NCBI GenBank assembly: GCA_037355855.1
Contig: CM074758.1
Coordinates: forward strand, 4,809,001-4,873,000
Length of the DNA: 64,000 nucleotides
Direction: 5' to 3'
From: Pseudo-nitzschia pungens
Taxonomy: Eukaryota > Bacillariophyta > Bacillariophyceae > Bacillariales > Bacillariaceae
The position numbers and the translations under genes were made by a program. Every line of letters begins with the position of its first letter. Within the stretch, counting starts at the first letter, position 1. This document shows positions 21,406-32,100 of the stretch, piece after piece. The notes below the pieces were generated by a model that searched no databases, was not told where the DNA came from, and saw only the letters and a list, made by a program, of their open reading frames with translations.

Positions 21406-22137
21406 GGAAGACTTGAATACGACGACGGAAGACAACGACGGAAGACAACAACGGAAGACAACAACGGAAGACAACAACGGAAGACGACAAAGACGAACGA
21501 AAACGACGACAAAGGTAAACGACGACAAAGGTACGCTAACACGATTACGTTTTCACCCAGGAAGATTTAATTGTAATTATCACTAACCCCCCCCCCTATT
21601 TAACCTTTCACGCAGACGAGACGACGGCGGTGCGATACGACCCAAACAGTACAACGGAAGACAAAAAAGACGACGACGTGACGACGCAAACGACGCAACG
21701 GGAAGACGACGACGGAAGACGACGACGGAAGACAACAACGGAAGACAACCGGAAGACAAAAAGACGTGACGACGCAAACGACGCAACGGGAAGACGACGA
21801 CGGAAGACAACAACGGAAGACAACCGGAAGACAAAAAGACGTGACGACGCAAACGACGCAACGGGAAGACGACGACGGAAGACAACAACGGAAGACAACA
21901 ACGGAAGACAACAACGGAAGACAACAACGGAAGACAACAACGGAAGACGACAAAGACGAACGAAAACGACGACAAAGGTAAACGACGACAAAGGTACGCT
22001 AACACGATTACGTTTTCACCCAGGAAGATTTAATTGTAATTATTACTAACCCCCCCCCCTATTTAACGATACGACCCAAACAGTACAACGGAAGACAAAA
22101 AAGACGACGACGTGACGACGCAAACGACGCAACGAAG
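21406..22137. repeat. GGAAGACAACAAC minisatellite in a ~430-base tandem duplication
   Basis: Short GGAAGACAACAAC/GGAAGACGACGAC units fill 21415-21490 and 21655-21950. Larger blocks are duplicated: CGAACGAAAACGACGACAAAG through the C-run and TATTTAAC occurs at about 21494-21604 and 21956-22066, and CGACCCAAACAGTACAACGG occurs at 21636 and 22073. The right end runs directly into the start codon of the next gene. Confidence 0.9.
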
Positions 22138-23307
22138 ATGAATCAAACGACGCAACGACGATTAGCGGAAGGGGCGGAAGGCACGATGAAGAAAGGCACG
22201 ATGAAGAAAGGCACGACAACAATGACAGGGAACGAAATGTCCAAAAGAGGCCTCTACAAAAAAGCCAAAAGGAAAGCTGCTAAGGAAGCGAGAAGAAGAA
22301 TGACATCCAATTTTATCAAAAATGCACCACCCAAGTCGAAAACACACACCACCTATAAACACGTGGCTAGGATAAGACCAAGAATCGATGAACCTACTCA
22401 TTCACCAACATCCAATAACGTCGTCAAAACACAGCTGAAGAGGGTAAGCAACAACGATCTATTTTACAACGGTAAATTTTTTGTAACGAAATGGGATAAA
22501 GAGAAAGTTGAATCCAACAAATACGAATGGAATGACGTTGTGTCTATTGATCCGCAACCGAAGATGAAACCTTTCGAGACCATGGATAGTACAGAGGATA
22601 ACCACCTAATTGCAGTGGATCGATCGCAACCATCACTGCGAATATTTGCCAAAGCATCTAGAACAGAAGCGAGAAAACATCTGGCTGCAACCAACAATAT
22701 CCGATATACAAGAATGTTTGCAGAAGATGTTGTTGCAGTGAAACCAACAGTTGAAAGAGGATGTGAGTGTGGTAGCGTCGATGATGGGTATGCCATTGTT
22801 GGTATTCGACCCAACCGTGCAAGTCGTGGCATAGGTCAGTATGCGTTCAAAAAGAATGTGGGGGAACGGAAACAGGCAGATTTGAACATGGTTGCATCTC
22901 ATATTGTCAATGAATTGGAGGATACTATACGTCCCCTTCGGAATTTGTTTGGTCATGAAATTTCGGTGATACGTCAGGTGGTGAGGCAAACAACACTTGA
23001 AACGGTTGGCGATAGTCACTATGTCGCCTTTTCAACGGGTAAGAATTACCACTCCAAATGCCATACCGATCGTGACTATTACTACAGTCTTTTGACTGTG
23101 GTAGGTCCTCAGGGGGTAAAGGACGATGAAGTTATATATTATTTTATATTCCCTACGTACGGAATCAAAATTCCACTACGTTCTGGGGAAGCACTGTTGT
23201 TTAACTCTACCATCTTGCACAGCTGTTCGAATCCCAAATACGACGGTTGTTATATTATGAGCGCCTTCGTCCCATGTAGAACTGTACTCAGGGCCGATCC
23301 AATATAA
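22138..23307 (+). CDS. probable 2-oxoglutarate/Fe(II) oxygenase-like protein
   Basis: A single-exon frame of 389 residues. The first in-frame ATG (22138) lies in repeat-derived sequence; ATG 22237 (MSKRGLYKKAKRKAAKEARRR) may be the real start. The N-terminal 60 residues are very basic, suggesting nucleic-acid or nuclear association. The C-terminal third has the layout of a double-stranded beta-helix oxygenase: HTDRDYYYSLLTV near residue 308 supplies HxD, and GEALLFNSTILHSCSNP near 355-370 supplies the distal His; the block between is hydrophobic and beta-like (YYFIFPTYGIKIPLR). The usual Arg that binds 2-oxoglutarate is not obvious after the distal His. I believe related frames are common in diatoms, but the substrate is unknown. 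It could be a host gene or cargo of an unrecognised element. Confidence 0.6.
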   Translation: MNQTTQRRLAEGAEGTMKKGTMKKGTTTMTGNEMSKRGLYKKAKRKAAKEARRRMTSNFIKNAPPKSKTHTTYKHVARIRPRIDEPTHSPTSNNVVKTQLKRVSNNDLFYNGKFFVTKWDKEKVESNKYEWNDVVSIDPQPKMKPFETMDSTEDNHLIAVDRSQPSLRIFAKASRTEARKHLAATNNIRYTRMFAEDVVAVKPTVERGCECGSVDDGYAIVGIRPNRASRGIGQYAFKKNVGERKQADLNMVASHIVNELEDTIRPLRNLFGHEISVIRQVVRQTTLETVGDSHYVAFSTGKNYHSKCHTDRDYYYSLLTVVGPQGVKDDEVIYYFIFPTYGIKIPLRSGEALLFNSTILHSCSNPKYDGCYIMSAFVPCRTVLRADPI

Positions 23308-23628
23308 TAATATTGATTTACAATTTAAAGTAGTTCGTTCGACTGCCATTTTGATTTAGATAGTAGCGTTTTCAAAACGCCGCCGTTGTTGTTCGAAACG
23401 CCGCCTTTGTTATTTGAAACGCCGTTGTTGTTTGTGGGAATCGCTTCCGTTGTAAACAGCTTCATGTTCGGTGTTTGTTTTGGTTGACAGTAGAAATATC
23501 GTGACTGCAGAAATATCTTGTTCAGAAACAAGAATTTCGAAAAACTCTTGGTGATTGCGATTTCGTTAGATTCCGATACTTCTTCGATTGCGATTCCGAT
23601 AGATATGGTTGATTGTTGAAGTGGGGGC
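23308..23628. other. downstream sequence with CAACGGCGTTT-type repeats
   Basis: On minus, short units AACAACGGCGGCGTTT/AACAACGGCGTTTC are repeated at about 23360-23440. The same motif type occurs in the Copia-family LTRs at 35330-35430 and 49100-49225. No supported gene. Confidence 0.5.
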
Positions 23629-23749
23629 GCGAGGAGATTGCGCTTTGCAATACTCCCCACTTGACTTTTAAGGCAAGCCCGAACCTATCGCGAGGAGATT
23701 GCGCAAAGCAATACTCCCCACTTGACTTTTAAGGCAAGCCCGAACCTAT
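23629..23749. repeat. two tandem ~60-base copies with a short dyad
   Basis: GCGAGGAGATTGCGC ... GCAATACTCCCCACTTGAC ... AAGCCCGAACCTAT occurs twice in tandem. Each copy holds the dyad ATTGC-5 bases-GCAAT; the 5-base spacer is GCTTT in the first and GCAAA in the second. Confidence 0.85.
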
Positions 23750-25170
23750 CAGTTTCTTCTCCAAACGGGCTGCCAGAGGCACTTTGTATATGGAGATGAG
23801 GCACCGATGACACCTGGACTGATACGGTCAGTTATCCAAACCGTCGCTGTGTACGGAGGTTATCCAATGAACAAAGGTAGTAACAACTGAAAGCAGTCGA
23901 AACCACCGCGGGGCCACCGCAAGTTCAATCAGAATCACTCCTTTAAAGACACCAGCAGCCTTGTTGAAAAGACCTCAATCACAGCAAAATTATGCAAGGT
24001 TCACCACCCTGTCCCACCAGGGCCACTGCATTTTGCTATGTAAAAGATCCTTCCCTTGTGGTTACACCCAACGATGACTCCGACTTGAGGAACCCAACGA
24101 AGACTCTGACTTGAGGAAACCAACGAAGACTCTGACATGAGGAAACCACCATCTCCAGTCTAGAGAGACATTTAGCAACCAGGCATACCTTGATCCAGAG
24201 TCATAGTGGAGGTATTAGGTTGTTGTCCCTCTCCATGGTATCTCAACAGTGCGCTCGTACAGCTAGTGGTATGATCTCAGGGAGCTACCCCACCACTAGG
24301 CTAGCCCTGTACATTGAGTTAGCCCTGAAGAGAATCCCATGGTGACCTTCGATCCGACGTTGTTGTGTGAATCCGAAGTATGAATTCAGTTTTGCCAGGA
24401 TGCAAAACTAGAATTGTGATCTTATACTGTTGTTGGAAAATGGAGAAATGAAAATTCTAATTCCACTATTGCAACTGCTGGTGGTGATACTTCCACTATT
24501 CTTAGTGTTACTTTCATTACTGATCTAGTAGCGTGTTGATTTTGAAACAACTCAGGTTTAATTTGGATACTTCTATATGTACACTTCACTAGAATCACAG
24601 AGTACAATTTACAGGAAATATGAAAAATCCAAAATTGATTCACGCTATCACATAGTACAATTTACAGGAAATATAAAACAACCAAAATTCACTCACAAAA
24701 GTTTAGGTTTTAACTGGTTACTTCTACATGTACACTTCATTAGGCTTACAAAGTACATTTTATAGTAATCATGAAACCATTAAAATTTATTCACAGAAAT
24801 GTTTATTAGCCAACAGACACCACTTAAAATCAGAAATTGATTCACGTTCCTATTGAACTATCAACAGACAAAACTTAATTTCATCGTGGTCATGTTAATG
24901 TACCAACAGACAACAAATTTAATCACATTAATGTGGTTTACCTTCCAACAGACAACACTTATCAACCCAAAATTTTATCATGTAATTGTTCACCAGACAA
25001 ACTTTTAATCCCACATCAGCAGTAATATTCCATTAATTGATTTACATAAGTCATTTGTCTTTCATATCTACTAACATTCGTCTCTTAGTAGGAGCTAAGG
25101 TATGATACACTCTATCGTTCCTGTTAGAGGACCCTACTACCATGCAGTACCATCCCAAAGTACATCAAAT
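23750..25170. other. gene-free DNA with loose repeats left of the 181-base satellite
   Basis: CCCAACGAAGACTCTGACTTGAGG occurs three times in imperfect tandem at about 24068-24146 (units of ~26). From 24560 to 25010 diverged ~100-base units share TACATGTACACTTCA, TACAATTTACAGGAAATAT and CCAACAGACAACACTT. Such loose subterminal repeats are usual for CACTA-type elements, but I could not locate a terminal CACTA motif with a matching partner. Confidence 0.5.
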
Positions 25171-25865
25171 ACATGTGACATCCAAACCATCCGGTGTTTT
25201 GGACTCGGACTTTTTCCGTAGTCCCAAGGATACATAGGGTGAGGACTATTGGCGGTGGAATGGTTAAAATATTCCATATATTGATTTGCATAGGTCATTT
25301 TGTACATTTTCTAGTATAAAATGGCAGTACTGGAGGAAATATGCATGAAATACATGTGACATCCAAACCATCCGGTGTTTTGGACTCGGACTTTTTCCGT
25401 AGTCCCAAGGATACATAGGGTGAGGACTATTGGCGGTGGAATGGTTAAAATATTCCATATATTGATTTGCATAGGTCATTTTGTACATTTTCTAGTATAA
25501 AATGGCAGTACTGGAGGAAATATGCATGAAATACATGTGACATCCAAACCATCCGGTGTTTTGGACTCGGACTTTTTCCGTAGTCCCAAGGATACATAGG
25601 GTGAGGACTATTGGCGGTGGAATGGTTAAAATATTCCATATATTGATTTGCATAGGTCATTTTGTACATTTTCTAGTATAAAATGGCAGTACTGGAGGAA
25701 ATATGCATGAAATACATGTGACATCCAAACCATCCGGTGTTTTGGACTCGGACTTTTTCCGTAGTCCCAAGGATACATAGGGTGAGGACTATTTGCGGTG
25801 CAAGTGTTAAAATATTCTATACTTTTGATTAACATAATTCATTTTGTCTACCTAATATTGCCAAA
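25171..25865. repeat. 181-base satellite, three full copies and a partial fourth
   Basis: Copies start at 25171, 25352, 25533 and 25714, each with ACATGTGACATCCAAACC; the period is exactly 181. The three complete units look nearly identical, and the fourth diverges near its end. The array ends just before the stop codon of the Plavaka-like transposase. Confidence 0.97.
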
Positions 25866-25882
25866 TACATGTGGCATGCAAA

Positions 25883-28800
25883 TTATGGGTACTGGTTTAT
25901 ATTTGGATTGGGATATGCAGGGTTTTCTTTGTACCGATCGTATAATGATATCGAGACCCTTTCACGATTCTCGCTCATGGAATGAATAAGTTCCATAAAC
26001 CAATCGAGCCATGTAGTACGATTAGAAATGACTAACCAAGAATTGGTTTGAGTGTGATCTTCATCAATTGTTTCATTCGGTTTGCCCTGGAATCTTCTTA
26101 CAACTGCATAAATTCCATCTTCCTCCACAGGATATCCATTCACTAGCGAAGCAGAGATGTTCCGAAGTTGCAGGAAACACATGATCTGACAGGGTATTTG
26201 TTCATCGTCCAAATGGAAAAGAGCCCAGTCCATCCAAACAGCGTTGACTTGTGAACTGTTGGATCGATACGATGTATGACAACGAAAAATATATTTCCTA
26301 TTGTTCACTTTGTCATGACGGTTGTGCTCAGTGAACCCCTCCACGTGGGAAACATTGTCAAGAATTGGAATGACTTTGTCGCAAACAAAGGCAAGGACAT
26401 CCATCGGGTATGACGGCTTATCCTTGTTGGATGTTCTAGACCAGGTCATGCTTGGTGTGTCGTTGGTACGTTGGATTGTAAAACGTGAACCACCAACGGG
26501 ATTACATGTCTGTGACTGTGTGTCATTCTTTACTCCCAATCCATATTCAGAAGTGGCTGTGCGTAGTAACATTTTCTCTTCTTGTCTCTTTGCTGTTTGT
26601 TCGATCAAAGTTGAAGCATTTTGTTGTGTGTTTTTTGAAGGAGCTTTGATTTCCGTTTTATGGTGAGATTCAGAGTACGCCGAGTCCCAGCCACATGGTT
26701 TTCCCCATAACTTGATGTAATCAGTGAGGTGAAAGTACAAATGGTTTTTAATCAACTTTGATCCTGCTCCATTCCGAAGACAGGTTGTATTAACGCAATC
26801 AATGAAATACGAAACGGTCTTTGGAAGTTTCTTCAAATCTCCAACGGTAATGTCACCCTTTTTTAGAAACTCTTCCATGGAAATGATGAGCTCGATAACC
26901 TCGATTTGCTTCTTGTTGAAGCGTCTGTCACCAAGGATGTTGTCCAAGGGATTACTTGCAAGGGTTATTAGCACCGATATAAGAATGCCCGAGTATTCCT
27001 GCCCTCCCTTTTTCGTGGAGCTCAGAAGGGCACCAGTAAACTTAGTACGAGGAAAGTCCCGATCCGACTGTCTTGAAAGCTGTGCCCCGTATAGCCGTGC
27101 CAAATCTTCGACTATTGAGTAACTTTTTTTCCCAACACGAAGATCAGGTGCATACGGACATTCACCCGTTTGTAACTGACCCAAAAGCAGAGTCCCAAGT
27201 GCCTCAACACATCGTTTTGCTACACCTAGCTGATGCATGTGGAGGCATTCCCCGGGAGAGGCAAGATGAATATTGTGAACATTTACACCAAAATTGAGCT
27301 TGTGGAATGCATTCTTTATAGGGTGATGAGAAATCGACTGGCAATACCTTTCTGTTTCAGTACGGTCTTCCATTTCAAAAATTTTTTGGAAATCATATGG
27401 GACCCATAATCTTCTTTGTTGGAGTGTTTGTGCGTTTGGTTTGTTAATATCCTCCGACGGACAGTTGCAATGACGGCATAGTTTGTTCACTAGAAGTGAG
27501 CGGGATCCGAACTTTCCACAGAGTTTATCATGCAGTTCAGTGTCACCAATCACAAATGCAATAGCAAATTTCATTTTAATCGGTGTTAGACGTCCGTCGT
27601 GAGGGAAAAAATCCCACTCGATAGGGGTATTGCTTTCACATGTCGTTCTCAAAGATGATAAGGCAGTGTCTATTGCGTTGTGTAGGTTCTGAATAGATTC
27701 GTGGGGTTTTTCTTTTCGGGTGTTACGGCCGATTGACTCTAACTGGTGATCGGGGTGGAAATAGATTGTTGTCCATGCTTCCGGTTTTTTTCTTGTTTCA
27801 GTGTTAAAAATTCCAAGGGTCATGTTCAGAGGAGTGAGAGACAAACGTCCATGCACGTCGAGACTGATACCATCCATGTAGAAGAGTAATGGAACTAGCA
27901 TTTCGTCTTTTTTGCATAGTTGCTTCCATGAGTCGCTCCACCAGGATCCATGATGCAACTCTGTGATCATGGTATTATCAGAGATTGAAGGGAAGTTTTC
28001 AGGGGACAAAGGATCTCTGGAGTTTGGGAGGGAAATATTTTTTTCCTTCATTAGATCATTATTTGTCAACAAAGTATGGAGTGCATCCTGGAAAGGTCGC
28101 ACATAAATTTGGGTTGGGAGATTACCTGGGAGCCAATTAGTGAGTTTTGGTTCAAAGTGCGTTGGGGGAACATTGAGATGGGTTTTCATTTCGTTGAAGA
28201 TTGCATCTCTTGAACGGGCAGGCGTTGATGCAAAATCGAAGCCGTCCATTCCTTGCGCGTCTTTAGCCCACTCGAATATCGACTTGAAAGTGTTGAGGTG
28301 TAGCTTGTGCTTCATGAGTAGATTCATGAGCTTGATTTCTGCTATCAGTCTAGGGTTGGCATTGTATCCTCGACGAATCCTGTTGGAGCGGAAAGATATT
28401 TCTCTGTCATTGATGGATGGGAAGGGTTGTTTCCTCTTTGAGTTGCAATCGTCTGCTTCATCAGATGAATCGAGAATATCAAGAGAGTTGCTATCAATAC
28501 TTCCGTCACAACGCGGAAAGTTGGTGGGTGGTTGATACATGTTAGCATCCATTGCACCTCTGTCGATTGGGGGAATTAGAACGTTGTGGACCACTTGCCC
28601 GTTGAGCCTAGCGTGAAGGTCAAGGTTGGATGGATTGTTGTTGGGGTGGGGGTTGGAGGGTAGAATCCGACCAAATTCTTGTAGAGTGTAGTTTTTAGAA
28701 AGAGGAATCGATGAATCGGAATCTTCCTTCACTACCGACGTGGAGTAACATTTCTGTAGATTTCTTGATTCGTAAAAGAATAAGCAATACTCGTTATTTG

Positions 28801-29245
28801 CCAGATGGTTTGATAGTCCCCTCGAGACATAGTTTATGGAACCGCGGTGAGAAACAGATACTTTTTTGACTCCAGAAAACGTCTTCTTCTGCTTCTTCTT
28901 GTTTCTATCCGAAGCGGCGCACGCCACGCAGTAGAATAGCTTCGGGTACTTATTGCAATTGACAAAGTGAGAATTTGGGTACATGCTTTGGAGTTCGAGT
29001 ATGATGTTGTTGAGGATGTTTGTGGTGTGGTGGACGTTTTCAATGGATGTTGTTGAGGATGTTTGCGTTGAGGTGGACGTTTTCAATGATAGTGTGACAG
29101 AACGACATGGTGCTCGTGATGTTTTGAAACGTATTCCATGTGAGTATGGATGAAGAGACATCAAAGGGAATGATTGGGAGTATCTTTGGACTAAGTGATA
29201 GTAAGGTAAGGTTAAGGTGATGAAAATGGCTGGGTGTACGTTCAC
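25883..29245 (-). CDS. Plavaka-like (CACTA superfamily) transposase
   Basis: A 1,120-residue frame. Near residues 105-160 it has a C2HC zinc-finger-like region (FYCVACAASD ... GLSNHLANNEYC) with a KKKQKK basic stretch. The core resembles Plavaka transposases of the CACTA superfamily: ELHHGSWWSDSW, then VPLLFYMDGISLDVHGRLS near residue 458 (candidate first catalytic Asp), PLNMTLGIFN, HCNCPSED (zinc-binding) and a late ECLHMHQLGVAKR block corresponding to the conserved D/ExxH-type region. The true start is uncertain because the first ~90 residues cover a short internal repeat (TSSTTS, NVHHTTNILN), and an upstream exon is possible. A divergent accessory gene starts 416 bases away. The family call is from pattern recognition. 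Confidence 0.75.
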   Translation of the reverse strand: MNVHPAIFITLTLPYYHLVQRYSQSFPLMSLHPYSHGIRFKTSRAPCRSVTLSLKTSTSTQTSSTTSIENVHHTTNILNNIILELQSMYPNSHFVNCNKYPKLFYCVACAASDRNKKKQKKTFSGVKKVSVSHRGSINYVSRGLSNHLANNEYCLFFYESRNLQKCYSTSVVKEDSDSSIPLSKNYTLQEFGRILPSNPHPNNNPSNLDLHARLNGQVVHNVLIPPIDRGAMDANMYQPPTNFPRCDGSIDSNSLDILDSSDEADDCNSKRKQPFPSINDREISFRSNRIRRGYNANPRLIAEIKLMNLLMKHKLHLNTFKSIFEWAKDAQGMDGFDFASTPARSRDAIFNEMKTHLNVPPTHFEPKLTNWLPGNLPTQIYVRPFQDALHTLLTNNDLMKEKNISLPNSRDPLSPENFPSISDNTMITELHHGSWWSDSWKQLCKKDEMLVPLLFYMDGISLDVHGRLSLTPLNMTLGIFNTETRKKPEAWTTIYFHPDHQLESIGRNTRKEKPHESIQNLHNAIDTALSSLRTTCESNTPIEWDFFPHDGRLTPIKMKFAIAFVIGDTELHDKLCGKFGSRSLLVNKLCRHCNCPSEDINKPNAQTLQQRRLWVPYDFQKIFEMEDRTETERYCQSISHHPIKNAFHKLNFGVNVHNIHLASPGECLHMHQLGVAKRCVEALGTLLLGQLQTGECPYAPDLRVGKKSYSIVEDLARLYGAQLSRQSDRDFPRTKFTGALLSSTKKGGQEYSGILISVLITLASNPLDNILGDRRFNKKQIEVIELIISMEEFLKKGDITVGDLKKLPKTVSYFIDCVNTTCLRNGAGSKLIKNHLYFHLTDYIKLWGKPCGWDSAYSESHHKTEIKAPSKNTQQNASTLIEQTAKRQEEKMLLRTATSEYGLGVKNDTQSQTCNPVGGSRFTIQRTNDTPSMTWSRTSNKDKPSYPMDVLAFVCDKVIPILDNVSHVEGFTEHNRHDKVNNRKYIFRCHTSYRSNSSQVNAVWMDWALFHLDDEQIPCQIMCFLQLRNISASLVNGYPVEEDGIYAVVRRFQGKPNETIDEDHTQTNSWLVISNRTTWLDWFMELIHSMSENRERVSISLYDRYKENPAYPNPNINQYP

Positions 29246-29661
29246 GAATCAGTTGAGTCAAATGCTGTGGTTATGTGGGGGACTGTTCTTCATACAGTTA
29301 ATAAGAACGAGGTTACTATCAGACAGTGGTGGGAAGAACTTGTAGTAGTGGGTGAGGGCAGGCTTGCAGTCGCCCTACTGGTGGTACTAGTAGTAATTCT
29401 GTAGTCAATACTAGTAGTAGTAGTAGCTCTACACAGTAGGTATTGAGTGTTCCTATAATGTACAGAAGGAGGTGAGGGACAAATTATGGCGCGGGAGGGT
29501 AGGCGTGATTCATGTAGCCTGCATGTGCACTAGCGGGGCAAGAACGCCGACTTCACATTGACTTTTTCACATTGACCTTGATGGTTGTGTCTCTTTTGGA
29601 GAGGTGCAGAAGACACATAATTTTTCACAGCGTTACTAGTAAGTAAGATTACTGGGTAAAA
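29246..29661. promoter_or_regulatory. divergent intergenic region of the Plavaka-like gene pair
   Basis: 416 bases separate the two divergent starts. It contains CTAGTAGTAGTAG tracts (29385-29425) and no other frame; by position it should hold both promoters. Confidence 0.45.
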
Positions 29662-31215
29662 ATGAAGACAACCAATCCAAATTTATGTCCAGAAAAAAGG
29701 TCCACACGAAGAATGTCGTATGGGCCAAGTGTATACGAGGATGTAGTAGACACAACAGAATTGGATCAACCGACCACAGTAAATGACGAGACAGTGAGAG
29801 TGTCTACTGAGATGAGCAAGAAACGAAAGTTGAGTGACGATGAAGAACTCGGGACGATTGTATCCAGAGCCGGTGGAGGGACAGGAAATTCAACAGGCAA
29901 GACGACAGACGAGAACACAAAAGAGACACCGCCAGGACGACTGGGTAGTATGAAGAAGCGAGCTAAAACAGAGAGGGAGAAAAAGGATTTCGAGCAAGGC
30001 GTGGAGACGATAAAGCGCTTATTGCGGGGAAAGAAGGGTGGTGACTACAAGAAGGTGGTGACGGAGATTTTGTTGTCCAAGACTACACGTTCTGATCCTA
30101 TCAACAACGACGAGGAGAACAAACGACAGGCGATACCTGGCGTTCCAAAGGGTATAGCATTGCCGGTCCAAGAAGTGAGAGGACCAGATAATGAGGACAG
30201 AAAAATTAGTGAGTTAAGCAGTCAAATGGAAGGATTGGTGTCGGGTGATCTATTGTCACTAGCCGACACAAAGGGAAAAGTTGTTGAGAAGCAGGTGAGG
30301 GAGTACGTAAAAGAGAAGGTATATAAATTGACAAAATTCCCAATGGGAAAAAAAGAAGAGAATGCCAAGATTATAGAGAAGGGAATCAAAGCGGGTAGGA
30401 TAAGTATTCTCAAGGGGGTGACCAGCAAGACGTTTGCTAATTACCATGTGGGTACCGTAAAGCTAGCACTCAGTGCGCTGCGACATAACACTCAAACGCT
30501 GGCACGAAAAAGATGGTTTGGTAAGTTGAGTGACAACAAAAGAGGGTAATTGCACATGTGTATCATAATATGAACAGGGAACTCACTGGTGTGCATTGTT
30601 TATGAAGACGACGCTTACGCAAATAGGGTACCAGAACATTTTCCAAGCAAAGTACAAATTGATGTAACGACAAGAGATATCATTTGCCCTGAATACCGCA
30701 GACCTAACATGTTTGATAACGATGAGTATCAGTACTTTTTGACAAGAATTCTGTCGGCGATCAATCCAAATGTTACGAATTTTGATACAAGAAAGAGTGA
30801 AGATTTGATTAGTGAGATATTTACAGTATCGGATGAGGCATTTGGTTTGATGATGATTCACAACGAATACAGGGTGTGGGTTGAGCAGAAGACAATTAAG
30901 GATGGTCCAAATCCAAAGAGGAGGGGTACAGAGAAGAAACGATACTGCGATCAAAGAAGTGGAAAAAAGGATGGATGGACTCAGGAAGGAATGAGAGTTT
31001 TCAATCGGTTGTGTAGACGTGTAAGGGAATTAAGAGAAGGTGAGGAGACTGGGAGGGAGTTTGAGATGCTAGTAAAGGAAAAATTTGTGCGTGAAAGCAG
31101 TAATGAGGATGATGGTAATGATGATAGTGACAGCAGGGAGGACGACGATTCAGAAGAAGAGGCATTTGTTGATCCAGGTATGGTTGAGTTCCTAGGTGAG
31201 ATGGAGAGTGTATGA
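29662..31215 (+). CDS. accessory protein of the Plavaka-like element, two exons
   Basis: Exon 1 (29662-30520) and exon 2 (30578-31215) join through a 57-base intron with a strong GTAAGT donor and CAG acceptor; splicing gives 498 residues in one frame. Without splicing the frame stops at 30547. The N-terminal half is Lys/Glu-rich with a nuclear-type KKRAKTEREKK stretch and predicted helices (KKVVTEILLSK, VEKQVREYVKEKVYKLTKF). The C-terminal half holds PEYRRPNMFDNDEYQYFLTRIL and DEAFGLMMIHNEYRVWVEQ, then KRYCDQRSGKKDGWTQEGMRVFNRL, and ends in an acidic Ser/Asp/Glu tail. I do not recognise a catalytic domain. The divergent position next to the transposase suggests a partner, like the second protein of CACTA elements. 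Confidence 0.8.
30521..30577 (+). other. 57-base spliceosomal intron
   Basis: GTAAGT at 30521 and AACAG ending at 30577. It contains an in-frame TAA, and its removal restores one frame (codon split G|GG, then NSLVCIVYEDD). Confidence 0.8.
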
Positions 31216-32100
31216 TAAAAGTAGCAGAGAAAAAGACATAGTGGAATTGTAATTGTGGAGGCGAGTTATGATATTCAAAACGTGGTATAACTCGTTTGGG
31301 ATAGTGTGACATGGATTTTCGCAACCATAGGAATTGTTTCAGAATAGTAAGAGGTTGCGTTTCACAACCACATAGGAAGTAATTCAGAATAGTAAGAGGT
31401 TGCGTTTCACAACCACAGAGTCTGATTTTCGCAACCACATAGGAAGTATTTCAGAATAGTAAGAGGTTGCGTTTCGCAACCACGGAGTCTGATTTTCACA
31501 ACCACAGAGTCTGCGTTTCACAACCACGGAGTCTGATTTTCGCAACCACGGAGTCTGCGTTTCACAACCACGGAGTCTGCGTTTCACAACCACGGAGTCT
31601 GATTTTCGCAACCACCTTGATATTGTTTCAGAATAGTAGGACGTTGCGTTTCACAACCACGGAGTCTGATTTTCACAACCACATAGGAAGTATTTCAGAA
31701 TAGTAAGAGGTTGCGTTTCACAACCCCCTAGCGCGACCCAAACCGTGCAATAACCTTGAACGTAGGGGTTGTGAGACGCAAGGTGATGCAAACATAGACG
31801 GACATTGATTTTCGCAACCCCATAGACTGATTTTCGCAACCACATAGGAAGTATTTCAGAATAGTAAGAGGTTGCGTTTCACAACCACGGAGTCTGATTT
31901 TCACAACCACGGAGTCTGCGTTTCACAACCACGGAGTCTGATTTTCGCAACCACGGAGTCTGATTTTCACAACCCCCTGGCGCGACCCAAACCGCGCAAT
32001 AACCTTGAACGTGTAGGTTGTGCAACGCAAGGTGATGCAAACATACGTCGTGTTAAATTTGCACACAAATGAGGTTGCCACGGGGGGTTGCCACGGGGTT
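31216..32100. repeat. CACAACCACGGAGTCTG minisatellite and two ~88-base repeats
   Basis: From 31315 to 31975 units alternate TTTCACAACCACGGAGTCTG and TTTTCGCAACCACGGAGTCTG, separated at intervals by TATTTCAGAATAGTAAGAGG. Two ~88-base copies starting near GCGCGACCCAAACCG lie at 31731 and 31981 and extend through GTGATGCAAACATA. ORFs on both strands only translate the units. Confidence 0.92.

Noticed and set aside
23760..24420. A structured RNA or tRNA in the GC-richer stretch
   Set aside because: No cloverleaf or A/B box pattern was found by eye; only a 26-base tandem repeat is evident.
25171..25865. CRISPR-like array
   Set aside because: Units are 181 bases and identical throughout, with no unique spacers, in a eukaryotic setting; it is a satellite.
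24060..29310. Terminal CACTA motifs for the Plavaka-like element
   Set aside because: Several CACTA/TAGTG pentamers occur by chance; no left-right pair with matching inverted ends and target duplication could be established.
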